A DNA stretch of 64,000 bases from Altibacter lentus (GTDB taxonomy: Bacteria > Bacteroidota > Bacteroidia > Flavobacteriales > Flavobacteriaceae): contig NZ_KN050846.1 in NCBI RefSeq assembly GCF_000746845.1, positions 1,938,963 to 2,002,962 on the forward strand. Direction: 5' to 3'. A program made the position numbers and the translations under genes. The notes under the pieces were generated by a model, which saw only the letters and a program-made list of their open reading frames with translations, searched no databases and was not told where the DNA came from. Numbering within the stretch: position 1 is the stretch's first letter; every line of letters begins with the position of its first letter. Below, in pieces: positions 42,985 through 51,315 of this stretch.

Positions 42985-44856
42985 ATGTTTGAAAAGGAAT
43001 ATGATGTTATTGTAGTAGGAGGAGGGCATGCAGGATCTGAAGCAGCGGCCGCCGCAGCGAATATGGGAGCAAGGACCTTGCTTATCACCATGAATCTTCA
43101 AAATATTGCCCAGATGTCATGCAATCCCGCTATGGGAGGAATTGCTAAGGGCCAGATCGTTCGTGAGATCGATGCCCTGGGGGGTTATAGTGGAATAGTG
43201 TCCGATAAAACGGCCATCCAGTTTAAAATGCTCAATAAAAGCAAAGGCCCTGCTATGTGGAGTCCTAGAGTACAGAGTGATCGTATGCGGTTTGCTGAAA
43301 CTTGGCGCATCATGCTGGAGCAAACCCAGAATCTGGATTTTTATCAGGAGATGGTTTCGGGGATCTTGGTGGAAGGAGATCGCATTACCGGCGTAAGAAC
43401 TTCTTTGGGACTTGAGGTCAAAGGAAAGACCGTGGTGCTGACAAATGGTACTTTTTTAAACGGATTGATCCATATTGGTGAAAAGCAATTTGGAGGAGGC
43501 AGGGCCGGTGAACGTGCTGCTACCGGAATCACAAAAGATCTGGTCGACCTGGGATTTGACGCGGGCAGAATGAAGACGGGAACCCCGCCACGCGTTGACG
43601 GAAGGTCTTTGGATTTTTCGAAAATGATCGTACAGCCGGGAGATGACAACCCTGAAAAATTTTCATACCTGGACAGCACAAAACCTTTAAAAGAACAGCG
43701 TCCTTGCCATATGACCTACACCAGTACTCATGTACACGAACTATTAAAGGAGGGCTTCGATAGATCTCCAATGTTCAATGGAGCAATCCAAAGTATTGGC
43801 CCGAGATATTGTCCTTCAATTGAAGATAAGATCAATCGTTTTGCAGATAAGGACCGCCATCAATTGTTTGTAGAACCTGAAGGCTGGGATACCGTAGAGT
43901 ATTACGTTAATGGTTTTTCGACCTCCTTGCCCGAAGATGTGCAATTTAAAGCATTACGGGAGGTGGCCGGTTTCGAGAATGTCAAGTTCTTCCGGCCGGG
44001 TTATGCAATAGAATACGACTACTTTCCGCCCACACAACTAAAACACACCCTGGAAACCAAGATTGTTTCGGGATTGTTTTTTGCCGGACAGATCAACGGA
44101 ACTACCGGATACGAAGAAGCTGCATCTCAAGGACTCATGGCCGGCATTAATGCCGCTTTGCAAGTACAGGAACGGGATCCGTTTATTTTAAAAAGAAACG
44201 AGGCCTATATTGGGGTGTTAGTGGATGATCTTATAACAAAGGGAACAGAAGAGCCCTACAGAATGTTCACCTCCCGTGCCGAGTATCGAACCTTGTTGCG
44301 TCAAGATAATGCCGATTTCAGACTTACACCTAAATCCTTTGAGATAGGACTGGCTACAGAAGAACGAATGCGAAAGATGGAAGAGAAGAAGAACAGATCA
44401 AAAGCTTTTGTTCAGTTCTTTAAAGAGACCAGCGTTGCGCCCGAAGTAATAAACCCCATTCTGGAATCAAAGGATTCCGCATTGGTTACCCAAAGTGATA
44501 AGATGTTCAAACTTTTTTCCCGACCCAATATTACTATGGAAGATATGAGGACAATTGAGGAAGTAGAACACTATGTGTTAGAAAATGATTTGGATCACGA
44601 GGTGCTTCAGCAAACCGAAATTCAGGTGAAATACGCAGGGTATATAGAAAAAGAAAAGAACAATGCAGATAAACTGAATAGGTTGGAAGGCATAAAGATA
44701 CCGGAGAATTTTGACTACTCCCGCCTTAAATCGCTGTCGTATGAGGCCAGGGAAAAATTAACACAGATCAAACCAACCACCGTGTCTCAAGCAAGCCGAA
44801 TTAGCGGAGTGTCTCCAAATGATATTTCTGTGATGCTAGTATATATGGGGCGCTAG
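42985..44856 (+). CDS. mnmG: tRNA uridine-5-carboxymethylaminomethyl modification enzyme MnmG (GidA)
   Basis: A 623-residue FAD protein. It starts MFEKEYDVIVVGGGHAGSEAA with the Rossmann motif GGGHAG, followed by CNPAMGGIAKG, the MnmG signature. The C-terminal helical domain mediates MnmE and tRNA contact (RISGVSPNDISVMLVY). With MnmE it installs cmnm5U at the tRNA wobble position. mnmG is a classical origin-proximal gene, and here it is bracketed by two parS-like sites 1.9 kb apart. The usual downstream rsmG (gidB) is missing; a methyltransferase of another type follows. Confidence 0.96.
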   Translation: MFEKEYDVIVVGGGHAGSEAAAAAANMGARTLLITMNLQNIAQMSCNPAMGGIAKGQIVREIDALGGYSGIVSDKTAIQFKMLNKSKGPAMWSPRVQSDRMRFAETWRIMLEQTQNLDFYQEMVSGILVEGDRITGVRTSLGLEVKGKTVVLTNGTFLNGLIHIGEKQFGGGRAGERAATGITKDLVDLGFDAGRMKTGTPPRVDGRSLDFSKMIVQPGDDNPEKFSYLDSTKPLKEQRPCHMTYTSTHVHELLKEGFDRSPMFNGAIQSIGPRYCPSIEDKINRFADKDRHQLFVEPEGWDTVEYYVNGFSTSLPEDVQFKALREVAGFENVKFFRPGYAIEYDYFPPTQLKHTLETKIVSGLFFAGQINGTTGYEEAASQGLMAGINAALQVQERDPFILKRNEAYIGVLVDDLITKGTEEPYRMFTSRAEYRTLLRQDNADFRLTPKSFEIGLATEERMRKMEEKKNRSKAFVQFFKETSVAPEVINPILESKDSALVTQSDKMFKLFSRPNITMEDMRTIEEVEHYVLENDLDHEVLQQTEIQVKYAGYIEKEKNNADKLNRLEGIKIPENFDYSRLKSLSYEAREKLTQIKPTTVSQASRISGVSPNDISVMLVYMGR

Positions 44857-44862
44857 GTGGTA

Positions 44863-44878
44863 TGTTTCACGTGGAACA
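44863..44878. other. parS-like ParB-binding site 2
   Basis: TGTTTCACGTGGAACA: 7 of 8 half-site pairs are palindromic, and it fits parS TGTTnCACGTGnAACA. It lies in the 31-nt gap between mnmG and the methyltransferase gene. Confidence 0.75.
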
Positions 44879-44887
44879 CTAAAAATT

Positions 44888-45745
44888 ATGAGTTCTAAAG
44901 AAAAGGACACTTCTGTTTTTATCCGCACCAAAGACCATCTTGTTACGGGGGAACCTTTCGAGATTCGACACGACACCCGGCTTGATGTACTCTTCACGCA
45001 TCCGCAGCCGGATGCTTCAGAACTTTCCGGGTATTATGAAAGCTCAGATTATATTTCCCATACGGACAGCAGATCGAGTTGGCTCGATAGCATATATCAA
45101 ATAGTAAAAAAATACGCACTACGTAAAAAAGTAAACTTGATCTCTTCCTTGTATAAAGACAAGGGACGATTACTAGATATTGGTGCGGGCACAGGAGATT
45201 TTTTAAAAGCAGCGAAGAGTAAGGGATGGGATGTAATGGGAGTCGAGCCAAATGAAACAGCCAGGGCATTATCCCTTCAAAAGAATATTGAACTTCTTGA
45301 GACCTGGGATGCAATTACGCGAGACCAGTTCGAGGTTGTAACCTTATGGCATGTCTTGGAACATCTACCGGACCTTGAGAACACTATTGCTAAAATCGAA
45401 TCGTTGGTAGCGCCAGGAGGTTTTTTGATTATTGCGGTTCCCAACTACCGATCTTTCGATGCACGATATTATGGGTCGTTTTGGGCAGCGTATGATACCC
45501 CCAGACATTTGTGGCATTTTTCCCGTGATTCTATGCGGACGTTATTTTCGGAAGAAATGAATTTAGAAAAAGTGAGGCCAATGCTTTTTGATTCCTTTTA
45601 TGTAAGCCTTCTTTCTGAAAAATATAAAAGACAAAAGATGTCTTTTTCAATTCGACCTTTTTTAATTGGATTGCGATCTAATATCTCAGCTTGGAGAACA
45701 AAGGAATATTCTTCCTTGATTTACTGTTATCGAAAGGCTAAATAG
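44888..45745 (+). CDS. Class I SAM-dependent methyltransferase
   Basis: A 285-residue protein. The SAM-binding motif I is LLDIGAGTGDF (about residues 94-104), with motif II-like MGVEPNETA and motif IV-like VVTLWHVLEHLPD. This is the Methyltransf_11/23-like type. The N-terminal 90 residues include a PQPDASELSGYYESSDYIS segment as in methyltransferases acting on polyketide- or sugar-like substrates. It is not the RsmG type. The substrate is unknown. It follows mnmG by 31 nt on the same strand and the gap contains the second parS-like site. Confidence 0.85.
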   Translation: MSSKEKDTSVFIRTKDHLVTGEPFEIRHDTRLDVLFTHPQPDASELSGYYESSDYISHTDSRSSWLDSIYQIVKKYALRKKVNLISSLYKDKGRLLDIGAGTGDFLKAAKSKGWDVMGVEPNETARALSLQKNIELLETWDAITRDQFEVVTLWHVLEHLPDLENTIAKIESLVAPGGFLIIAVPNYRSFDARYYGSFWAAYDTPRHLWHFSRDSMRTLFSEEMNLEKVRPMLFDSFYVSLLSEKYKRQKMSFSIRPFLIGLRSNISAWRTKEYSSLIYCYRKAK

Positions 45746-45889
45746 GGATTTTAAGCTCTTTTAAGACTGTTTTAGGGCTTGTAAAGACTATTTCATAGTC
45801 CGATGAAAGAAAGCCCGAGAAAACTTGTAAATAAAGCCCGAACAATAATAATGCGATCTTATGCTTGTGGGTCATACAATAAATAATAC

Positions 45890-47044
45890 CTATACTTGCT
45901 CTGGGGCATGAATAAGGCGTGTAAGCCGGATGGAGAGATCTGTAAAAATAATTTTTGCATTGCCGTTTCTCTCTACATGATAAATCGCATCTTCCAATGC
46001 GTGTGTGATAGCATAAATATTATTCTGGTGAATAAAGGGAGCAAATTTCTGAATGGAAAACCCGGGTTCTTGCGCTTCGAAAAATATAAGGCTGTCTGCC
46101 TTATAATTCTGTAACATGGCTTGCCGGAAAAGCTCTAAACAAAATGTGAGAAACTTTTTTTGGGTTTCTCTGCCTTCTCCAGCAATGGTTTCGCTCCACG
46201 ATATGAGGCTATGGATAGACCCCTTGTTACCCTTCGCTTTAAATGCCGTTCGCACCCATTGTACAAACCATTTTTCAAAAACCTTGTCGTCCCCATCCTG
46301 TTGGAATAGGTGTAGCGCCTTATTGAAATCGCCATGAGATTGACGACTAATTTTCTTTGCTACATTTTCTGAAACCGCATGTTTGGTCTGTAGCGCCTTG
46401 GCAATTTGTTCTTCGGGAAGCAGCGGGAAATGCAGCCTTTGACAACGAGACCTTATAGTGGCAAGGATCTGTTCCTCTTGCTCCGTAAGGAGTAAAAGGA
46501 CTGTTTTTTCGGGGGGTTCTTCCACCAGCTTCAGGATCTTATTTGCACATTCGGTGTTCATTTTCTCTGCCATCCAAATGATCATAACCTTATAGCCACC
46601 CTCATACGCTTTTAATGAGAGTCGTTTGGAGATCTCTTCGGCTTCTCTCACATTGATGTTCCCTTGTTTGTTCTCTATGCCGAGCGTTTGGAACCAATCG
46701 AATAGCGATGCATAAGGATTCGAAAGAACGAAAGCACGCCATTCTTCAGAAAAAAGTGACGAAACAGGATTCTTCTTTACAACATCGTTCGTGTTTACAG
46801 GGTATACGAAATGAAGATCGGGATGTGCCAATTTAGCAACTTTCTGCTTGCAATGTTGCCGGTCAATACTACCAGGCTCGTGGGCTTGACAAAGTAAGTG
46901 TTGTGCATACGCAATCGCCATTGGCAAAAGGCCGCTTCCACTATTACCAACAAACAATTGAGCGTGAGGAACACGACCATTCTCAACGGTTTTAATAAGA
47001 TGTGAGTGCAGGTGCTTCTGACCAATAACTTCGGAAAAATCCAT
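45890..47044 (-). CDS. holB: DNA polymerase III subunit delta' (clamp loader)
   Basis: A 384-residue AAA+ protein. The start at 47044 (MDFSEVIGQKHLHSH) is preferred over upstream TTG codons. Clamp-loader features are PHAQLFVGNSGSG, KLVEEPPEKT and RSRCQRL. The P-loop ends GSGLLP, so the usual Lys-Thr is missing, as in delta' proteins that do not hydrolyse ATP. The four-cysteine zinc module is incomplete: only two scattered cysteines remain in that region. It loads the beta clamp with gamma/tau and delta. The start codon lies 3 nt from a TAGTTTTG -7 element. It is divergent from pgk. Confidence 0.9.
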   Translation of the reverse strand: MDFSEVIGQKHLHSHLIKTVENGRVPHAQLFVGNSGSGLLPMAIAYAQHLLCQAHEPGSIDRQHCKQKVAKLAHPDLHFVYPVNTNDVVKKNPVSSLFSEEWRAFVLSNPYASLFDWFQTLGIENKQGNINVREAEEISKRLSLKAYEGGYKVMIIWMAEKMNTECANKILKLVEEPPEKTVLLLLTEQEEQILATIRSRCQRLHFPLLPEEQIAKALQTKHAVSENVAKKISRQSHGDFNKALHLFQQDGDDKVFEKWFVQWVRTAFKAKGNKGSIHSLISWSETIAGEGRETQKKFLTFCLELFRQAMLQNYKADSLIFFEAQEPGFSIQKFAPFIHQNNIYAITHALEDAIYHVERNGNAKIIFTDLSIRLTRLIHAPEQV

Positions 47045-47047
47045 GCA

Positions 47048-47076
47048 CAAAACTACGCAAATTTTACTAGTACAAA
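47048..47076 (-). promoter_or_regulatory. Putative promoter for holB, abutting the start codon
   Basis: On the minus strand TTTG (47073-47076), a 17-nt spacer, then TAGTTTTG (47048-47055), 3 nt before the holB ATG. It implies a leaderless mRNA. Confidence 0.5.
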
Positions 47077-47092
47077 AGAGTCTGCAATACTG

Positions 47093-47100
47093 TATATTTG
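47093..47100 (+). promoter_or_regulatory. Putative -7 promoter element for pgk
   Basis: TATATTTG matches TAnnTTTG, 18 nt before the pgk ATG. Confidence 0.55.
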
Positions 47101-47118
47101 CAGCTGTAAATAGCGCCT

Positions 47119-48306
47119 ATGAAAACAGTAAATGACTTCGATTTTAAGAATAAAAAGGCCCTTATTAGGGTAGATTTCAATGTCCCGCTCAATGACGATA
47201 TGGAGGTAACCGATGCAACCCGAATCGAGGCGGCAAAACCCACGATCATCAAGATTCTTGAGGATGGCGGCAGTTGTATTCTCATGTCACATCTTGGCAG
47301 GCCTAAGAACAAGGAAGCCGAATTTTCACTGCAACATATTGTAAAAAGTGCATCTGAAATACTAGGCGTGACGGTTAAATTCATTTCAGATTGTATAGGT
47401 CCGGCAGCTGCAGAAGCAGTGAATGCCCTGCAACCCGGAGAGATCCTGCTGCTGGAAAACCTTCGGTATTATGAGGAAGAAACAAAAGGAGATCGGAATT
47501 TTGCTAAAAAATTATCGCAATGGGGAGATATTTATGTGAATGATGCCTTCGGAACAGCACACAGAGCACACGCTTCTACAGCGATCATAGCCGATTTCTT
47601 TCCGAAGAATAAATGCTTCGGATTATTGCTCGCATCAGAAATTGAGAATGTACAAAGAGTCTTAACGCACGGTGAATCACCGGTCACGGCAATTATTGGC
47701 GGTGCTAAGGTTTCTTCTAAGATCACCATCATCGAGAGTATATTGGACACCATAGACCACTTAATTATTGGCGGTGGTATGGCCTTTACGTTTATCAAGG
47801 CGCAGGGCGGCAGTATTGGCAGCTCGTTGGTGGAGGAAGACAAGCAAAAATTGGCATTGGAAATATTACAGGCAGCTAAAAAGAAAAAGGTACAGGTACA
47901 TTTGCCGGTAGACGCCGTGGTTGCAGATAGTTTTTCAGAATTTGCAAGTACAGAGATCGATCCGGTAAACGACATCCCACAGGGCTGGATGGGCTTGGAC
48001 ACAGGACCTAAGACCAACGATTTGTTTGCCGAGATTATCGCTCAATCCAAGACCATTCTTTGGAATGGCCCGGTGGGTGTCTTCGAGATGGAACCTTTCG
48101 CTCAAGGAACCATTGCATTGGGGGAGGCTATTGCCGAAGCCACAAGAAATGGTGCGTTTTCGCTGGTTGGCGGCGGGGATTCCGTGGCGGCAGTGAAAAA
48201 GTTCAATTTTAGTGACAAAGTGAGTTATGTGTCTACCGGTGGCGGAGCGATGTTGGAGATGCTGGAAGGCAAAGAATTACCCGGGATAAAAGCGATACAT
48301 GAGTAG
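47119..48306 (+). CDS. pgk: Phosphoglycerate kinase
   Basis: A 395-residue glycolytic enzyme. The N-terminal RVDFNVPLND is the PGK signature, with SHLGRPKN for substrate binding; GGAKVSSKI and the C-terminal FSLVGGGDSVAAVKKF make the nucleotide-binding domain. It converts 1,3-bisphosphoglycerate and ADP to 3-phosphoglycerate and ATP in the cytosol. It is monocistronic or leads into the MltD gene, with an 84-nt gap and no clear terminator. Confidence 0.96.
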   Translation: MKTVNDFDFKNKKALIRVDFNVPLNDDMEVTDATRIEAAKPTIIKILEDGGSCILMSHLGRPKNKEAEFSLQHIVKSASEILGVTVKFISDCIGPAAAEAVNALQPGEILLLENLRYYEEETKGDRNFAKKLSQWGDIYVNDAFGTAHRAHASTAIIADFFPKNKCFGLLLASEIENVQRVLTHGESPVTAIIGGAKVSSKITIIESILDTIDHLIIGGGMAFTFIKAQGGSIGSSLVEEDKQKLALEILQAAKKKKVQVHLPVDAVVADSFSEFASTEIDPVNDIPQGWMGLDTGPKTNDLFAEIIAQSKTILWNGPVGVFEMEPFAQGTIALGEAIAEATRNGAFSLVGGGDSVAAVKKFNFSDKVSYVSTGGGAMLEMLEGKELPGIKAIHE

Positions 48307-48390
48307 GTTTGGAGTGTTAAAAATTTGCCTAGAAACCTCATTTCATTAATTTTAGCAAAATTTTGCCCAATAACCTACGTTATTTTCATT

Positions 48391-49953
48391 ATGAAACAAA
48401 CATTCATCCCCTTTGTGTTGTTTCTGTTGGTCGGTGCAGTATTATATGGCCAAGAGAAAAATACAACGTCTTCTTTAAAGACAAAGAAGATCCAAATTGT
48501 CGATTCCATAACGGTGCAGCAAATTTCAGATGAGTTGCCTACTACCGTAGTGGCTACCAAGACCAAGGATACTGTTGTATTCGCGTTGGAAGACCTTAAA
48601 CGCGCCAGAATAGTAGACAGCCTATGGCTTCAGGAACTCTATAAGTCCGAATTATTCGAGGATGTCTACGGAACCATAACCAATCAAACCTATGAAGCGG
48701 TTGAATATGAAGAACTACCCACCGAAGTATTGAAAGAACGGTTGGCACAACTCAATGCCCGAACGCCTTTTAATGTAGAATACAATCCTTCCCTTGAAAG
48801 TGTCATCAAACACTACTTGAAGAATCGCAGAAGAACCATGGGAAGACTTATGGCATTGAGCGATTACTATTTTCCAATGTTCGAAGAGACATTGGACAAG
48901 CACAACCTTCCTTTGGAGTTAAAATACCTGGCGATCGTCGAATCTGCCTTGAATCCAAGAGCAAAATCACGGGTAGGCGCCACCGGGCTTTGGCAGTTTA
49001 TGTACAATACAGGAAAGATCTATGGCTTGGAAGTAAGCTCCTATGTTGACGAACGATCCGACCCTCTATTAGCTACAGAAGCGGCAAGTCAATATTTAAA
49101 AAGCCTGTACAACAGTCTTGGTGACTGGGACCTGGCCTTAGCTGCGTACAATTCGGGTCCGGGAAATGTGGCAAAAGCATTGCGTCGTGCAGGCGGATAC
49201 ACGAATTATTGGAACATTCGCCATCATTTACCCCGTGAAACGGCAGGTTATCTTCCGGCGTTCCTGGCCACTATGTATATATTCGAGTTTGCCAAAGAGC
49301 ATGGCTTTACAAGTGAAGGCCCGGCCATTCCTTATGTTGCTACAGATACTCTTCACGTGAAACGCATGATCACTTTAGAGCAGGTGGCTAAGATCACAAA
49401 TGTCGATCTGCAGGAACTCCAGTTTTTAAATCCGTCGTATAAGCTGGATATCATCCCTTTTATTGAAAATGAAAATTATGTGTTGCGATTGCCTCTGGAT
49501 GCCGTTGGAAAGTTCGTTGCCAATGAAGAGGCAGTTTATGCTTTTGCTGAAAAAGAGTTCAATGACCGAGAAAAACCGCTGCCTGAATTCTTTGAAGAAT
49601 CCAATAGTGTTCAGTACCGCGTACGTAGCGGGGATTATTTAGGCAGGATCGCCGAAAAATACGGTGTATCAGTGAGTCAGATCAAACGATGGAACGGACT
49701 GCGAAGCAACCGTTTAAAGGTTGGACAACGGCTTACCATCCACACAAAAAAGACCGCCTCTTCCGGAAGTATCTCCCAGGCAAAAGCTTCGGCAAAGGGA
49801 GAAGTAGAGATGTACACAGTACGAAGCGGAGACTCTTTATGGAGTATTTCACAAAAATTTCCAGGCGTTACCGTTCAGAATATAAAAAAATGGAACGATA
49901 TTAGTGGTACGAAACTAAAACCGGGAATGAAACTAAGGGTTTCTCAAGGTTAG
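48391..49953 (+). CDS. Membrane-bound lytic murein transglycosylase D-like protein with two LysM domains
   Basis: A 520-residue protein. The ATG at 48391 opens a signal peptide (FIPFVLFLLVGAVLYGQ). The SLT (GH23) domain covers about residues 150-300, with the catalytic glutamate E184 in AIVESALNP, and GATGLWQFM plus AYNSGPGN as further SLT motifs. Two LysM repeats follow near the C-terminus (VRSGDYLGRIAEKYG and VRSGDSLWSISQKF). It cleaves peptidoglycan glycan strands with 1,6-anhydro products, and LysM binds the glycan. It fits MltD-type architecture. It is followed by the DUF4837 lipoprotein gene after 21 nt. Confidence 0.9.
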   Translation: MKQTFIPFVLFLLVGAVLYGQEKNTTSSLKTKKIQIVDSITVQQISDELPTTVVATKTKDTVVFALEDLKRARIVDSLWLQELYKSELFEDVYGTITNQTYEAVEYEELPTEVLKERLAQLNARTPFNVEYNPSLESVIKHYLKNRRRTMGRLMALSDYYFPMFEETLDKHNLPLELKYLAIVESALNPRAKSRVGATGLWQFMYNTGKIYGLEVSSYVDERSDPLLATEAASQYLKSLYNSLGDWDLALAAYNSGPGNVAKALRRAGGYTNYWNIRHHLPRETAGYLPAFLATMYIFEFAKEHGFTSEGPAIPYVATDTLHVKRMITLEQVAKITNVDLQELQFLNPSYKLDIIPFIENENYVLRLPLDAVGKFVANEEAVYAFAEKEFNDREKPLPEFFEESNSVQYRVRSGDYLGRIAEKYGVSVSQIKRWNGLRSNRLKVGQRLTIHTKKTASSGSISQAKASAKGEVEMYTVRSGDSLWSISQKFPGVTVQNIKKWNDISGTKLKPGMKLRVSQG

Positions 49954-49974
49954 TTCCCTTCAAAATCAATTACA

Positions 49975-50946
49975 ATGAAATCGTTATCTCTAGGAGTGCT
50001 TTTTGCGTTTATTCTGCTCTCATGCAATAATAACGGCAAAAAGGACACTTCTTTTCTACCTAAGTCTCTGGGAAATATCAATTCGCTTCAAGTGATCATC
50101 GAGAATGATCTCTGGAATGGTGATGTTGGCGGGGTGATTAGGGATTTCTTGGCGGCGCCTGCAGATGGGCTCCCACAAGAAGAGCCTCTCTACTCCATCA
50201 ATCAAATGCCGCCGTCTACCTACACCGGTTTTGCACGAAAGAACCGAATTTTCTTGCATGTGACACTTGGTGCAGCCGAAGAAGTTACCATAAAGGAGGA
50301 TCCCTACGCCAAGCCACAAACAGGGGTTTTTGTAACCGCAAAGTCACCGCAGCGTCTGGCAGAACTTATCACGGAGAATAAAAATAAGATATTGGAGGCT
50401 TTTAAATCATCTGAGATCACAGAAAAGCAAAGACGAATCAACATCTCGCTAAAGAAGTTAGACTCGCTTCAAGATAGGTTGGGAGTTTCTCTTAAAATGC
50501 CTTCGGCTTACCGCACGGCCCTTGCCACTGACGACTTTTATTGGTTTCGTAAGGACCTGAAGTCCGGAAGTACAAATGTCATCATATATGAGGTTCCTAT
50601 GGGGCTTATTGGTAAGGATTCCGTAGTGAGCGACATTATCAAGATCAGGGACTCTATAGGCGCAGGTTATTTACCTGTGGAGGACGAAGGCCGATTTATT
50701 ACCGAGGAAGCCTATGCTCCTTATTTATTCAACAGCGAGATCGATGGCAAGTTTGCGTATGAGACCAAAGGGACCTGGGAGGTGAAAGATCAATATATGG
50801 CCGGACCCTTTTTAAATTATGCTATACGGGATGAGGCCAACGACAGATATCTTATCATGGAGGGCTTCACCTATGCCCCTTCTGAAACAAAACGGGACCT
50901 CCAGTTCGAGTTGGAAGCCATATTGAGGTCGGCCAAAATAAAGTAA
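49975..50946 (+). CDS. DUF4837 family lipoprotein
   Basis: A 323-residue protein. It has a lipoprotein signal (LFAFILLSC, lipidated Cys at about residue 17) followed by NNNGKK. The rest is soluble: N-terminal VIIENDLWNGDVG, the mid-part MGLIGKDSVVSDIIKIRD, and a C-terminal ending in alpha/beta segments (MEGFTYAP). DUF4837 is widespread in flavobacteria with no known function. It lies 21 nt after the MltD-like gene and is followed by a strong bidirectional terminator. Confidence 0.82.
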   Translation: MKSLSLGVLFAFILLSCNNNGKKDTSFLPKSLGNINSLQVIIENDLWNGDVGGVIRDFLAAPADGLPQEEPLYSINQMPPSTYTGFARKNRIFLHVTLGAAEEVTIKEDPYAKPQTGVFVTAKSPQRLAELITENKNKILEAFKSSEITEKQRRINISLKKLDSLQDRLGVSLKMPSAYRTALATDDFYWFRKDLKSGSTNVIIYEVPMGLIGKDSVVSDIIKIRDSIGAGYLPVEDEGRFITEEAYAPYLFNSEIDGKFAYETKGTWEVKDQYMAGPFLNYAIRDEANDRYLIMEGFTYAPSETKRDLQFELEAILRSAKIK

Positions 50947-50951
50947 GGGCC

Positions 50952-50988
50952 AAAAAAAGCCTGCTCATTGTAATGAGCAGGCTTTTTT
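50952..50988. terminator. Bidirectional intrinsic terminator between DUF4837 and tatA
   Basis: AAAGCCTGCTCATT and AATGAGCAGGCTTT form a 14-bp perfect stem with a GT loop; A-run before and T-run after work on both strands. Confidence 0.9.
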
Positions 50989-51009
50989 GTATAAGAATCG
51001 ACAAGGATT

Positions 51010-51198
51010 TTATTTCTTTTCGTCTATCTTTTTATCATCACTATCTTCTTTAGAAGCGTCTTTAAATTCTTTGATTCCGCTTCCCAAACCGCGCATTAAT
51101 TCGGGGATTTTACGTCCTCCAAATAACAATAACACGATCACTACGATTAAGGCGATTTGCCAGGGGCCAATGGCTAAAGGGAGTACTAATGCATTCAT
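51010..51198 (-). CDS. tatA: Sec-independent protein translocase TatA/E
   Basis: A 62-residue protein with one N-terminal TM helix ([13 protein letters not shown]) directly followed by [22 protein letters not shown], the TatA amphipathic helix, and a charged tail. TatA forms the channel for folded twin-arginine substrates. No tatC is adjacent. A -7 element lies 20 nt upstream. The gene ends against the bidirectional terminator. Confidence 0.92.
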   Translation of the reverse strand: MNALVLPLAIGPWQIALIVVIVLLLFGGRKIPELMRGLGSGIKEFKDASKEDSDDKKIDEKK

Positions 51199-51217
51199 TT
51201 CTATAAAATTTATACGG

Positions 51218-51225
51218 CAAATGTA
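51218..51225 (-). promoter_or_regulatory. Putative -7 promoter element for tatA
   Basis: TACATTTG on the minus strand matches TAnnTTTG, 19 nt before the tatA ATG. Confidence 0.5.
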
Positions 51226-51289
51226 ACAAGAATTACTTAGATATAACGTTTTCAGTCTAAGTTTAGCATGGGGACGCTGGACTTTATTT

Positions 51290-51297
51290 TATATTTG
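51290..51297 (+). promoter_or_regulatory. Putative -7 promoter element for the M23 peptidase gene
   Basis: TATATTTG matches TAnnTTTG. It lies upstream of the ATG at 51316 and inside the longer reading frame from 51268, so it supports the downstream start. Confidence 0.55.
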
Positions 51298-51315
51298 CAT
51301 CAAGAAGTAAAGGCA

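Noticed and set aside
49354-49369. Third parS site inside the MltD-like gene
   Set aside because: CTCTTCACGTGAAACG matches the right half only; the left half differs at three bases, so it is a chance half-site within coding sequence.
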